Source: Alistipes sp.
Lineage (GTDB): Bacteria; Bacteroidota; Bacteroidia; Bacteroidales; Rikenellaceae
NCBI GenBank assembly: GCA_017474235.1
Contig: JAFVIB010000009.1
Location: forward strand, 45,010-109,009
Reading direction: 5' to 3'
DNA length: 64,000 bases
Shown: in pieces, positions 26,977-36,474 of the stretch
How the letters are laid out: every line of letters begins with the position of its first letter
How positions within the stretch are numbered: position 1 is the first letter of the stretch
Translations under genes and position numbers: made by a program
Notes under the pieces: model-generated
What the model saw: only the letters and a program-made list of their open reading frames with translations
The model's database searches: none
What the model was told of the DNA's origin: nothing

Positions 26977-27033
26977 GGTGCAAAAATATCCCCAAAAATT
27001 TGGAAAATTGATGGGGGGGGGTAAATTTGCACC
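26977..27033. repeat. Inverted repeat spanning the M16 promoter
   Basis: GGTGCAAA (26977-26984) and TTTGCACC (27026-27033) are exact inverted copies; inside them CCCC (26990-26993) faces the G9 tract. The repeat encloses the whole promoter, including its -7 box. It could be the terminator of the XRE gene, an operator, or both. Confidence 0.55.
26999..27029 (+). promoter_or_regulatory. M16 peptidase promoter with a G9 homopolymer spacer
   Basis: TTTG (26999-27002), a 19-base spacer and TAAATTTG (27022-27029) match the consensus. The last 9 bases of the spacer are all G (27013-27021), directly against the -7 box. Slippage would change the spacer length, the classic arrangement for phase-variable promoters. 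Confidence 0.65.
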
Positions 27034-27096
27034 GAAGTTTTGCAAAACAGGTTAATGAGATACAATCAAGTAAGTTCAAATTAAATTTTTACGACT

Positions 27097-29931
27097 ATGA
27101 GAAGATTTTTCACTCTCGCCGTTGCTGCTCTACTCTCTTTTGCAGCTATGGCACAGGCAAGTCAGCAGCCCGCTCTGCCTATCATCCCTAACGATGAGCA
27201 GGTAAGATATGGTCAGCTGGAGAATGGTATGAAGTACTACATTCGCCACAATGACAAGCAGAAGGGTCTTGCAGACTTCTACATCATCCACGATGTAGGC
27301 GCAATTCAGGAGGATGACAACCAGCAGGGTTTGGCTCACTTCCTTGAGCACATGGCTTTCAACGGCACAAAGAACCTGCCGGGCAAGATGCTTATCGAGT
27401 ATCTTGAGAAGGTGGGCGTCAAGTTTGGTGCAAACCTCAATGCAGGTACCTCTTGGGATTACACACAGTATCTGATGAAGGATGTTCCTGTTGCTCGTCA
27501 GGGCGTTATCGATACTGCAATGCTCATTCTTCATGATTGGTCACACTTCATCACTCTCGACCACGATGAGATTGACAAGGAGCGTGGCGTGATTATGGAG
27601 GAGTTGCGTATGCGTGACGGTGCATCTTGGCGTTCTACAATCAACCTGCTCAAGACCCTCTTCAAGGGTACAAAGTATGAGCACCGTAACCTTATCGGTC
27701 ATCTTGACGGTCTGAAGTCTTTCAACTACGATGCTATCAAGAGTTTCTATGACAAGTGGTATCGCCCTGATTATCAGGCAGTAGTAGTTGTAGGTGACAT
27801 TGATGCCGACAAGATTGAGGCACAGGTTAAGAGCCTTATGTCAGACATCCCTGCTCCGGCAGCAGATGCAGCAACAAAGGAGACAATCGTTGTTCCTGAC
27901 AATCAGGAGCCTATTGTATCTGTCTTTGAGGACCCTGAGATGCTCGAGAGCGACATCAGCCTCTTTATCAAGCGTCCTGCAATGCCTCGTATGTATCGCA
28001 ACACCGTTATCGGTGAGCAGGTAACTCTTATCGAGGCTCTTGGTAGCACAATGGCAAATGCTCGTCTTGCAGAGATTGCAGCAAAGCCTGATGCTCCATT
28101 TACAAATGCATATATTTCAAATGGCGGTGTTGGTATCTGCCCTACTTTGGATGGCGTTGTTTTGGGTGTAAATACAAAGGATGGCGGTCTTCTGAAGGGC
28201 TTTGAGGCTGCACTGACCGAGCTTGAGAGAGTTCGTCGTCACGGCTTTACCGAGGGTGAGCTTGAGAGAGCAAAGGCACAGGTACTCCGTCGTGAGGAGC
28301 AGGCTTATATGAACCGCAACGACCGTATGAATGGTCAGTATGTAAACCGTTACCTCTCTGCATTCCGTCGTGGCACTGCATTCCCTGATGCCGAGATTGA
28401 GTGGAAGATGGATAGCGTGATTATCTCACAGCTGCCTCTTGAGGCTATCAATCAGACCTTTGCAAGCTATATAACCGACCATAACAATGTAGTTATTGCC
28501 AACGCTCCTAAGAAGGATGGTATTGTAAACCCTACCGAGCAGGGCATCCTCGAGACTATGGCAAAGGTTAAGGCTTCAGAGATTGCTCCTTACAAGGATA
28601 ACACCGTAAAGGTTCCGCTTATCGACAATACTGACGCTCTGAAGGGCTCAGTTGTAAAGAAGGTGGCAGAGAATACTACTCTCGGCACAACAGAGTGGAC
28701 CCTCAAGAATGGCGTTAAGGTTGTTGTTAAGCCTACAACATTCAAGGCTGACGAGGTTCAGATTCAGATGATTGCACAGTCGGGTGTAAGTAACCTCTCT
28801 GACGAGGACTACTACACAGGTAAGTATCTCTCACTTGCAATGAGTCAGATGGGTGTTGGCAAGTTCTCATCTACAGAGCTTCGCAAGCAACTCTCAGGCA
28901 AGAGCGCATCTACAGGCGTATCTCCTGATGACTATGTGACAACTATCTACGGTAGCGGCTCTCCAAAGGATTTGGAGACTATCTTCCAGCTGCTCTACCT
29001 CCGCTTTACCGAGCCACGCTTCAGCAAGGATGACTTTGATGCAACTATGGCGCAGTATATCAGCTATGTAGAGAATCTTAAGACCAACCCTGACTTCAAG
29101 GCATCGTCAGAGCAGATTAAGACCCTCTTTAACAACAACTACCGCCGTCAGCAGATCTCTACCGAGGTGCTCAATGCTATCAAGTACGACCGTTTGGAGA
29201 GTGTCTATAAGTCACTGACTGCAAATGCTGCCGACTATACCGTATATATTATAGGTAATGTCGATTTGGCAACCCTTAAGCCAATGGTTGAGAAGTATAT
29301 CGGCTCACTGCCTGCTAAGAAGTGCAAGGTTACAAAGCGCGTAGATGATGGTGTTCGCTATGCAAAGGGCGAGGTTGTAAACGACTTCAAGCACCCAATG
29401 CAGCAGCCAAAGGTTAGCGTATGTCGTATCTACACCGGCGATATGGAGTACAACCTCGAGAACTCTGTTACTATGAACTTCTTGCAGGATATTCTCCGCG
29501 CACGCTATACAGTCTCTATCCGTGAGGAGAAGGGCGGTACTTACAGCGTAGGCGTAGGTGGTTCACTCGACCCATTCAACGCTCCAAGCTACCAGATTGT
29601 TGTGCAGTTTGATACAAACGAGGCTATGGCAGACGAGCTCTCTGAGATTGTTGTTGCCGAGCTTAAGCAGATTGCAGAGAATGGTCCTAAGAGCGAGGAT
29701 ATGGAGAAGGTTCGCGAGTACCTTATCAAGGAGTGGAACAACCGCCTTGTTCAGAACGGACACTGGGTAAACTACATCTACCAGTACTACACCTTTGGCG
29801 AGGCTGTAAACCGCGTTGCAAACTATGAGAATGTTGTTAAGGCTATGAATGGCGAGAAGATTGCGGCACTTGCTGCAAAGATTCTTGCAGACAACAATAT
29901 GACCTATGTTGTAATGCGTCCTGAGAAGTAA
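27097..29931 (+). CDS. Secreted M16-family zinc metalloprotease
   Basis: The 944-residue product has a signal peptide (AALLSFAAMAQA) and the inverted zinc motif HFLEH at residues 81-85 (GLAHFLEHMAFNGT), with the further Glu expected near DKERGVIMEELRMRDG (about 160-175). Two pitrilysin halves follow each other, the second without HxxEH (SQMGVGKFSSTELRKQLSGK), as in full-length clamshell M16 enzymes. It probably degrades peptides in the periplasm. Its promoter carries a G9 tract that may make expression variable. Confidence 0.93.
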   Translation: MRRFFTLAVAALLSFAAMAQASQQPALPIIPNDEQVRYGQLENGMKYYIRHNDKQKGLADFYIIHDVGAIQEDDNQQGLAHFLEHMAFNGTKNLPGKMLIEYLEKVGVKFGANLNAGTSWDYTQYLMKDVPVARQGVIDTAMLILHDWSHFITLDHDEIDKERGVIMEELRMRDGASWRSTINLLKTLFKGTKYEHRNLIGHLDGLKSFNYDAIKSFYDKWYRPDYQAVVVVGDIDADKIEAQVKSLMSDIPAPAADAATKETIVVPDNQEPIVSVFEDPEMLESDISLFIKRPAMPRMYRNTVIGEQVTLIEALGSTMANARLAEIAAKPDAPFTNAYISNGGVGICPTLDGVVLGVNTKDGGLLKGFEAALTELERVRRHGFTEGELERAKAQVLRREEQAYMNRNDRMNGQYVNRYLSAFRRGTAFPDAEIEWKMDSVIISQLPLEAINQTFASYITDHNNVVIANAPKKDGIVNPTEQGILETMAKVKASEIAPYKDNTVKVPLIDNTDALKGSVVKKVAENTTLGTTEWTLKNGVKVVVKPTTFKADEVQIQMIAQSGVSNLSDEDYYTGKYLSLAMSQMGVGKFSSTELRKQLSGKSASTGVSPDDYVTTIYGSGSPKDLETIFQLLYLRFTEPRFSKDDFDATMAQYISYVENLKTNPDFKASSEQIKTLFNNNYRRQQISTEVLNAIKYDRLESVYKSLTANAADYTVYIIGNVDLATLKPMVEKYIGSLPAKKCKVTKRVDDGVRYAKGEVVNDFKHPMQQPKVSVCRIYTGDMEYNLENSVTMNFLQDILRARYTVSIREEKGGTYSVGVGGSLDPFNAPSYQIVVQFDTNEAMADELSEIVVAELKQIAENGPKSEDMEKVREYLIKEWNNRLVQNGHWVNYIYQYYTFGEAVNRVANYENVVKAMNGEKIAALAAKILADNNMTYVVMRPEK

Positions 29932-29948
29932 TATAACACAATAAGTAG

Positions 29949-29982
29949 CAAAAAAGCATCCAAAATTTGGGTGCTTTTTTGT
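29949..29982 (+). terminator. Terminator of the M16 peptidase gene
   Basis: AAAAAAGCATCCAA pairs with TTGGGTGCTTTTTT (14 bp, one G-T pair). The T-run ends in TTTG at 29978-29981, which is also the -33 box for the next gene. Confidence 0.88.
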
Positions 29983-30009
29983 TTATTTAGTAATCTTTTA
30001 CTAACTTTG
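29978..30009 (+). promoter_or_regulatory. Promoter of the tandem BspA-like genes
   Basis: TTTG at 29978-29981, 20 bases, then TAACTTTG at 30002-30009. The leader to the ATG at 30105 is about 90 bases and contains a G10 tract. Confidence 0.7.
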
Positions 30010-30029
30010 TGGTATAAGTGGCAAAAGAT

Positions 30030-30063
30030 TCCCTCTCCGAAAAATTCGGGGGGGGGGATTTTG
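30030..30063 (+). promoter_or_regulatory. G10 tract and hairpin in the 5' leader of the first BspA-like gene
   Basis: Ten G at 30048-30057 form the 3' arm of a hairpin: CCCTCTCCGAA faces TTCGGGGGG with G-T pairs. A GTG at 30018 opens a frame that crosses the tract and joins the lipoprotein gene in frame with the present 10 G. Confidence 0.5.
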
Positions 30064-30104
30064 CTGATAATCAACACTTTACAGACATAAACACACACAA
30101 AATT

Positions 30105-32981
30105 ATGAAAAAGTTGATTCTCGCAGCCATTATAGCTCTTACCGCAGCTGCCTGCACAAAGGAGGATACTACTGTTACAAATAACAGTAATGTTACCGCC
30201 GTCGAGTTTAATATATCACTTGCAGATAGAGCCTCACGAGCCTTTGCAAAAGCAGAGAGCGTCGATTGTTTACACTACAATATCTTCCTTGCGGGGGAGG
30301 AGAGTGCTATTCTCTCAGGAAGTGAACAGATTGACACCGACGGAGAGTTCCACTTCTCGCTCAACCTTGCCAAAGGTGTGGAGTATGACATTGTATTTTG
30401 GGCGCAAGATGCCTCTTGTACTGCCTATACCCTTACAGGCAAGAGTGTCACTATTGATTATACAGCCATTAGCGCAAATGACGATGCTGCCGATGCCTTC
30501 TTTGGCAGCGCGAGCAGTTTCAATCCATCGGAGGATAGTTCGACCTTTACCCTCAAGCGACCTTTTGCACAGCTCAACGCCGCAACAAAAGATTATCAGG
30601 CGATAGCTGACTTGGGTGCAGTATCTATGACAAGCACAGTTTCGCTGAAGGCTCACAATAAGTTTAATATCGCAACAGGCGATGTTTTTGGCGACAAAGT
30701 AGATGTAGCGTTCACGGCAACGGCTATCCCTGCTGAGACATTCCACATCAGCGGTTATAAGTACCTGCTGATGAACTACATCCTTGCGCCAAAGGCAGCC
30801 TCTACACTTACAAATACCACATTTACCTTTATCGGCAAGAGAGCAGACAACTCTACGATAAATATTCCGAGCCAAACCTACACAAGCATCCCGTTGCAGC
30901 AGAACTGCCGCACAAACATCCTCGGCTCTCTGCTCACAAGCCCTACACAGTTTAATGTCGAGCTGAGTTTAGGTTTTGGAACAAATGAGCACGACCACGA
31001 TATTGTCCCTGCAAACCAATTCTGGTACACCACCGCGACAGGCGACCCACTGCCATTCAATCTGTTCAACATCTTTAACAAGGGCTTTGTTTCACAGAGC
31101 TACAATGCAGAGGATGGTCGCTGGGAGGCTACATTCAACGGTGCAATAACCGAAGTGTATGGCATATCGGACTTTAATATCAGTAATGAAGAGATTCTTC
31201 TGCGTAGCAACATCACATCTATTCAGCTACCGGAGGGTGTTCAGACTATCGGTTTGGGAGCCTTTGCGCTGACATCAATTACGGAGTTTACCGTTCCTCA
31301 GAGCGTTACAAGCCTCGGATATGGTGCTGTGGCAGGTTGTATATACTTAAAAGCAGTCTATGGCAAGTATGCCTCGGCAGATAACCGCTACCTTGTCGAT
31401 GGCGGAGTTCTCAACTCCCCTGCTCTTGCAGATGTTACAACAAGCGAATATACACTTCCGACCGATGTTGTAGCAATTGGTCCGCTCTGTTTTGCCATGT
31501 TAGACTCTCAATTCAGCAAGTTGATAATTCCTGACAATATTCAGTATATCTCGCCTCTCTCATTCTATGGCAACCCGAGCATCAAGGAGGTTGTAATCGG
31601 CAGTGGCGTCACATTCCTTGAGGGCGCATCATTCTCCGGAGCATCAGCTCTTGAGAGTGTAACTATCAGCGGCTCGCTGTCATACAGTGGCTCTTATGTC
31701 GCTTTATTGGGCGACTTTATGCGCGCCTTTGACAGTTGCCCTGCGCTGAAAGAGTTTAACTCTCCGCAGGCGTCAAGCGATAAGCGTTGCCTTATCATCG
31801 GTGGCAGCTTGGTTGAGATTGCTTTGGCAGGCGTTGGAAACGAGTACTCAATACCGTCAGGCATTACGACATTGAACGAGGAGGTATTCCGCAATGTTGC
31901 GCTTGACAAGCTCATTATAGGCAACAATGTCGAGACAATCTCAAGTAACGCGCTATATCGCAGCGAGATTAAGGAGGTTGTTATCGGCGATAGTGTACAA
32001 AGTATCGGAAAGAGCTGTTTCTCAGAGTGTTCATCCCTTACAAAGGTTACTATCGAGGGTAGTACGACAATCGATGAATATGCTTTTGCAGAGTGTGGCA
32101 ACTTAGAGCAGCTACACATCACCTCTCTGAAGGATTGGTGCGAGACTGAACGCAAAAATGAGTACTCTAACCCACTTGTCTATATCAAATCTGAGAATGC
32201 AAATTGCGGTCTGTACCTCAATGGCACAAAGGTCGAGGGTACACTTACAATCCCTGATGGCACAACCACCATCAAGGACTTTGCATTCTTAAATCTTACG
32301 ACAATTACAGGTGTAGAGGTCCCTGCAAGCGTGCAGTCACTTGGCGACGGAGTCTTTAAGGGTTGTACAAATATCAGCTCTTTCTCAGGACCTAACGCTT
32401 CGGCAGATGGCAGTTATCTGAAGATTGGCAGCACTTTGGCGGCATTTGCACCGGCTTCGGCTGTAACAACTTTTGCTATTCCTGCCGGCACAACGACTAT
32501 TGGCAACTACGCTCTATATGATGCTAAAAAACTCACATCAATCACTATACCCGACTCAGTTACCACCATTGGCGACTACTCGTTTAGCGGATGTAAGTTG
32601 ATACAAACTATTGTTATTCCGGACAGTGTGGTATCTATAGGAGCTTACGCCTTTGACCGTTGCTACAAATTGAACACAATCACTCTCGGCAGTGGTTTGC
32701 AGAGCATTGGCGAGTATGCGTTTACTAATTGTAGCATTAATTGGATAGATGCAAACGAGAGTACGGGTCATATTGAGGATATAACAGTATATTGCCGCAG
32801 TACCGTTCCGCCAACTGTGCAGCAGACAATCAATACTACCACTAACGAGTACTTCTACAGCAAGATATTTGACACAAATGACACCTATATCTATGTTCCT
32901 GCAAGTGCTGATGATAGCATCATCAACGCCTACAAGAACGCAGGTGGCTGGAACTTGTATAGCAACTTTATTGAGTATTAG
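30105..32981 (+). CDS. BspA-like leucine-rich-repeat surface lipoprotein (first of two)
   Basis: The 958-residue product has a lipobox (ALTAAAC), an N-terminal fimbrillin-like domain (about 25-280; VFWAQDASCTAYTLTGKSV and NCRTNILGSLLT resemble DUF6562), a linker VPANQFWYTTATGD, and then many BspA-type LRR_5 units (SITIPDSVTTIGDYSFSGCK, TIVIPDSVVSIGAYAFDRCY). Such proteins are surface adhesins in Bacteroidetes. I use the ATG at 30105 because it gives a proper lipoprotein signal; a GTG at 30018 is in frame and would add 29 residues and bury the signal. It forms an operon with the paralogue 26 bases downstream. Confidence 0.85.
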   Translation: MKKLILAAIIALTAAACTKEDTTVTNNSNVTAVEFNISLADRASRAFAKAESVDCLHYNIFLAGEESAILSGSEQIDTDGEFHFSLNLAKGVEYDIVFWAQDASCTAYTLTGKSVTIDYTAISANDDAADAFFGSASSFNPSEDSSTFTLKRPFAQLNAATKDYQAIADLGAVSMTSTVSLKAHNKFNIATGDVFGDKVDVAFTATAIPAETFHISGYKYLLMNYILAPKAASTLTNTTFTFIGKRADNSTINIPSQTYTSIPLQQNCRTNILGSLLTSPTQFNVELSLGFGTNEHDHDIVPANQFWYTTATGDPLPFNLFNIFNKGFVSQSYNAEDGRWEATFNGAITEVYGISDFNISNEEILLRSNITSIQLPEGVQTIGLGAFALTSITEFTVPQSVTSLGYGAVAGCIYLKAVYGKYASADNRYLVDGGVLNSPALADVTTSEYTLPTDVVAIGPLCFAMLDSQFSKLIIPDNIQYISPLSFYGNPSIKEVVIGSGVTFLEGASFSGASALESVTISGSLSYSGSYVALLGDFMRAFDSCPALKEFNSPQASSDKRCLIIGGSLVEIALAGVGNEYSIPSGITTLNEEVFRNVALDKLIIGNNVETISSNALYRSEIKEVVIGDSVQSIGKSCFSECSSLTKVTIEGSTTIDEYAFAECGNLEQLHITSLKDWCETERKNEYSNPLVYIKSENANCGLYLNGTKVEGTLTIPDGTTTIKDFAFLNLTTITGVEVPASVQSLGDGVFKGCTNISSFSGPNASADGSYLKIGSTLAAFAPASAVTTFAIPAGTTTIGNYALYDAKKLTSITIPDSVTTIGDYSFSGCKLIQTIVIPDSVVSIGAYAFDRCYKLNTITLGSGLQSIGEYAFTNCSINWIDANESTGHIEDITVYCRSTVPPTVQQTINTTTNEYFYSKIFDTNDTYIYVPASADDSIINAYKNAGGWNLYSNFIEY

Positions 32982-33007
32982 AGCATAGACAAACAGAGAA
33001 TCATATT

Positions 33008-35737
33008 ATGAAAAAGTTTATTCTTGCGACATTTGTAGCTATTGCTACATTGGCTTGTTCAAAAGAGAATATCTCAGATATAGATAAAGGCGACATTACA
33101 ACCGTCGAGTTTAATGTAGCACTTGCAGATGTCGCTTCACGCGCCTTTGCAAAGGGCGAGAGCGTCGATTGCCTATACTATAACATCTATCCTGCGGGTG
33201 AAGATAATGTAGTTATCTCAGGCAGTCAGGCTATTGGTACAGACAGAAAGTTTCACTTTGCCCTCGACCTTATAAATGGTGCTCAGTACAATATTGTATT
33301 TTGGGCTCAGGACGCCGATTGCACAGCTTATGCACTTAGTGGCAAGACAATCACTGTCGATTATACAAAAGTTGCAGCCAATACAGATGCCGCAGATGCT
33401 TTCTATGGCAGTGCTACCAATTTTAACCCATCGGTGGACGAAGCGAACTTCACACTTTCACGCCCTTTTGCACAGCTCAATGCCGCTACAAACGACTATC
33501 AATCTATGACAAATATAGGTATTGTCTCGATGACAAGTACCGTTGCACTCAAGGCGCACAATAAGTTTAATATCGCAACAGGCGATGTTTTTGGAGATAA
33601 AGTAGATGTAGCGTTCACGGCAACAACCATTCCGACAGAGCAGTTCCACATCTCGGGTTACAAATACCTCTCGATGAACTACCTCCTTGCACCAAAGAGT
33701 ACCCCTACACTGACAAATACAACCTTTACTCTTGTTGCAAAGTGGGGCGACAACTCTACTACTACAATCCCGAACACATCATACGCAAGTGTTCCATTGC
33801 AGCAGAACTGCCGAACAAATATCCTCGGCTCTCTGCTCACAAATCCTACCGACTTTACCGTTAAGTTGGACTCAAATTTCAGTTCTAACGAGCACGAGCG
33901 CGAAGTTGTCCCTGCAAATCAGTTCTGGTACACCACTACGAGCGGCTCACTACCATTCGATCAGTTCGACCTATTCGACAAGGAGTTTGTTTCTCAGAGT
34001 TACAACACCGAAAAGGGTCGCTGGGAGGCTATATTTAACGGTGCTATAACCGAAGTGCATGGTCTGTCAGATTTCGATATCGACCCTACAGAGTTGGCTC
34101 TGCGCAGCAGTATCACATCCATTCAGCTACCCGAAGGTGTTCAGGCTATCGGTAGCGGTGCTTTTGCGCTGACATCTATCTCTGAGATTACCATTCCTCA
34201 GAGCGTGACAAGTATTGGAGATGCTGCCATATCGGGTTGCAGCCAGCTCCGTGCTGTCTATGGCAAGTACGCTTCGGCAGATAACCGCTGTCTTGTTGAT
34301 GGTGGCAAGCTTATCTCTCCGGCTTTTGCAGGTCTTACAGAATATACTCTGCCAGATGAGGTTACGACAATCGGAATGCTCAGTTTTGCTTTTTATGCAC
34401 AGACTGCAACAAAGATTACCATTCCGGATAGTGTCTTGTATATCTACCCTATGGCGTTCTTCAATAGTCTGTCTCTCCAAGAGATTGTTATCGGCTTGGG
34501 CATTACCGCTCTTGAGGCTGATACATTCTCACTCTCTCAAGCTCTTACGACAGTAACTATCAATGGTTCTCTTCTGTATAGTGGCTCCGATATTTTAGGC
34601 ACATTTAAGCACGCCTTTGACAACTGCCCAAGCCTTACAACATTTAATGGTCCTCAAGCATCTCAAGACCACACTTGCCTTATTATTAACAAGGAGTTGG
34701 CAGAGATTGCTTTGGCTACAATCAGTGGCGAGTATGCTATACAAGCAGGTATCGAGTCGGTTGCAGATAAGACATTCTCATACTCTAAAAATATTACCAA
34801 GATAACCTTCGGTAATGATGTGAAGCATATTGGTAGTGAGGTCTTCTTTGGTAGCGAGGGTCTTAAAGAGGTGGTTATTGGCGACAATGTAGAGGTTATC
34901 GAGAACTCCGCTTTTGACGAGTGTAACAGCATCGAGACTGTAACTATCGGTCCTAAAGTAAAGCGTATCGGTCAGCATGCATTCTTTGCCAATACGGGCA
35001 ATAGCCACTACACCCCTATTAAGCGAGTGAATATAAGCGATTTAAGCGCGTGGTGCAATATCGAGTTTGTCAATATCGACTCCAATCCTCTCTATGAGGG
35101 ATATGCAACACTATACCTTAATGGAAGTAAGATTGAGGGTGCAATGACTATTCCAAGCGATGTCACTGCTCTTAAAGACTACGCATTCTACAACTATGAC
35201 GCCATTACAAGCGTTGCTATTCCTGATAGTGTTACCTCTATCGGTCAGTGCGTATTTACATTGTGTAGCAATTTGGAATCATTCAGCGGCAAGTTTGTCC
35301 CTGCAAGTGATAACCGCGCAGTTATCTACAACGACACCCTTGTAGCATTTGCCGGTAAGAATGTTACGCAGTACACCACCCCTGCTGTCCCAACAATTCA
35401 GCAGTATGTATTCTCAGGCTGCGCACTTACAGAGGTAACCCTGCACGATAGCGTTACTACATTGGAGAACAATGCTTTCGACTCTTGCCCTAACCTTGCA
35501 AAGGTTACACTGAGCAAGAATTTGGCAACTATCGGCAACTTTGCATTCTTTAACAGTAATAACCTACACGACCTCTATTGCCGAAATAGCACTCCGGCAA
35601 CACTCGGCTCTACAATCTTCGGAAGCGTTCCTGATATTTGGGTTCCTACGGGCAGCCTTGATGACTATAAGACAGCTTGGAGCGCATACCACAATCAGGT
35701 AACTCACAATATCCAAGAGTACACGGTGGTGTATTAA
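33008..35737 (+). CDS. BspA-like leucine-rich-repeat surface lipoprotein (second of two)
   Basis: The 909-residue product is a paralogue of the preceding gene: lipobox (ATLAC), the same fimbrillin-like N-terminal domain (RAFAKGESVDCLYYNIYPAG), the linker VPANQFWYTTTSG, and an LRR_5 array (SVAIPDSVTSIGQCVFTLCS). A 68-base segment (33557-33624) matches 30654-30721 with only two differences, although the proteins differ more elsewhere. That points to gene conversion or strong constraint. A perfect hairpin terminator follows. Confidence 0.86.
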   Translation: MKKFILATFVAIATLACSKENISDIDKGDITTVEFNVALADVASRAFAKGESVDCLYYNIYPAGEDNVVISGSQAIGTDRKFHFALDLINGAQYNIVFWAQDADCTAYALSGKTITVDYTKVAANTDAADAFYGSATNFNPSVDEANFTLSRPFAQLNAATNDYQSMTNIGIVSMTSTVALKAHNKFNIATGDVFGDKVDVAFTATTIPTEQFHISGYKYLSMNYLLAPKSTPTLTNTTFTLVAKWGDNSTTTIPNTSYASVPLQQNCRTNILGSLLTNPTDFTVKLDSNFSSNEHEREVVPANQFWYTTTSGSLPFDQFDLFDKEFVSQSYNTEKGRWEAIFNGAITEVHGLSDFDIDPTELALRSSITSIQLPEGVQAIGSGAFALTSISEITIPQSVTSIGDAAISGCSQLRAVYGKYASADNRCLVDGGKLISPAFAGLTEYTLPDEVTTIGMLSFAFYAQTATKITIPDSVLYIYPMAFFNSLSLQEIVIGLGITALEADTFSLSQALTTVTINGSLLYSGSDILGTFKHAFDNCPSLTTFNGPQASQDHTCLIINKELAEIALATISGEYAIQAGIESVADKTFSYSKNITKITFGNDVKHIGSEVFFGSEGLKEVVIGDNVEVIENSAFDECNSIETVTIGPKVKRIGQHAFFANTGNSHYTPIKRVNISDLSAWCNIEFVNIDSNPLYEGYATLYLNGSKIEGAMTIPSDVTALKDYAFYNYDAITSVAIPDSVTSIGQCVFTLCSNLESFSGKFVPASDNRAVIYNDTLVAFAGKNVTQYTTPAVPTIQQYVFSGCALTEVTLHDSVTTLENNAFDSCPNLAKVTLSKNLATIGNFAFFNSNNLHDLYCRNSTPATLGSTIFGSVPDIWVPTGSLDDYKTAWSAYHNQVTHNIQEYTVVY

Positions 35738-35739
35738 CA

Positions 35740-35776
35740 AGAACAGCTGTCAGAGCATTCTGACAGCTGTTCTCTT
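35740..35776 (+). terminator. Terminator of the BspA-like operon
   Basis: A perfect 15-bp stem, AGAACAGCTGTCAGA (35740-35754) and its complement (35759-35773), with loop GCAT. The downstream T-run is weak; it may also serve the convergent redoxin gene. Confidence 0.8.
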
Positions 35777-35799
35777 AGAAGTTGTATATATCACTGCTT

Positions 35800-36354
35800 C
35801 TACTTACCTTGACTGCTAAGAGTAAGCAGTGAATTTATAATCTTTACGATAAGCTCGAACTCTGCACTATCGTACTCTGCCGAGAGAGCTACGATACGAC
35901 CCAAAGAGTCGATTACAAAGCATCGAGGCACATAGTGTGTTGCATACATTGAGTATATCTCAGCCTTTGGATCTACACCGACATTGAACTTGTAGCCCAT
36001 TCGCTCTATATACTCACGCACCACATCCCTCTTCTCACCACGAGAGATGGCAAGTATCTCAAACTTCTTACCACCGAAGTCTGCTGCTACGCCATCAAGC
36101 AGAGCCAACTGCGCCTGACAATCCGGGCAGGTAGAGTCAAAAAATACCAACAAAACAGTCTTGCCCTGCAAATGAGATAGAGTCACAGTGCTACCATTGA
36201 GCAGATTGGCACTAAAGTCAGGTGCCAAATCACCCACCCTTACCATCGTAGCCTTCTCATAGCTCGGCAAATCCTCGCTATTCTCCATCACACTGCACGC
36301 CGCAGTAGCAAGCAGAGCCATAATGGCAACTAAAATATTCAAAAATCTCTTCAT
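35800..36354 (-). CDS. Redoxin/TlpA-like lipoprotein
   Basis: The 184-residue product starts at the ATG at 36354, giving MKRFLNILVAIMALLATAAC with a lipobox; the longer frame (from 36390) runs into the promoter. The thioredoxin fold has the active site CPDC in FFDSTCPDCQAQL and the cis-Pro region THYVPRCFVID. It probably reduces or senses thiols in the periplasm. Convergent with the BspA-like operon; single gene. Confidence 0.85.
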   Translation of the reverse strand: MKRFLNILVAIMALLATAACSVMENSEDLPSYEKATMVRVGDLAPDFSANLLNGSTVTLSHLQGKTVLLVFFDSTCPDCQAQLALLDGVAADFGGKKFEILAISRGEKRDVVREYIERMGYKFNVGVDPKAEIYSMYATHYVPRCFVIDSLGRIVALSAEYDSAEFELIVKIINSLLTLSSQGK

Positions 36355-36362
36355 ATCGTGGT

Positions 36363-36393
36363 CAAAGGTAGCAATTTTATTTGAAATCACAAA
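36363..36393 (-). promoter_or_regulatory. Promoter of the redoxin lipoprotein gene
   Basis: On the minus strand, TTTG (36393-36390), 19 bases, TACCTTTG (36370-36363). The start codon is 8 bases beyond the -7 box, so the leader is nearly absent. Confidence 0.75.
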
Positions 36394-36474
36394 ATATTAC
36401 TGCCATAACCACCTTAAAGCCACTGAGATAGAGTTTTCGACACAAGCAAGCCAACTCTCGGGCAAAATAACGGA

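Noticed and set aside
27013-27021. The G9 and G10 tracts as sequencing errors
   Set aside because: Homopolymer length may be miscounted, but the tracts are both 9-10 long and placed at regulatory positions; I keep them as findings with that caveat.
26999-27096. Small leader peptides reading through the G9 tract (MGGGKFAPKFC-like, then MRYNQ-like)
   Set aside because: They are short, have no leader-type codon runs and are more simply explained by chance; the promoter reading of the region is stronger.
31200-35700. A tandem repeat or CRISPR array in the BspA-like genes
   Set aside because: The repeating pattern is the LRR_5 codons (about 23 residues each) and is too degenerate; there are no direct repeats with unique spacers.
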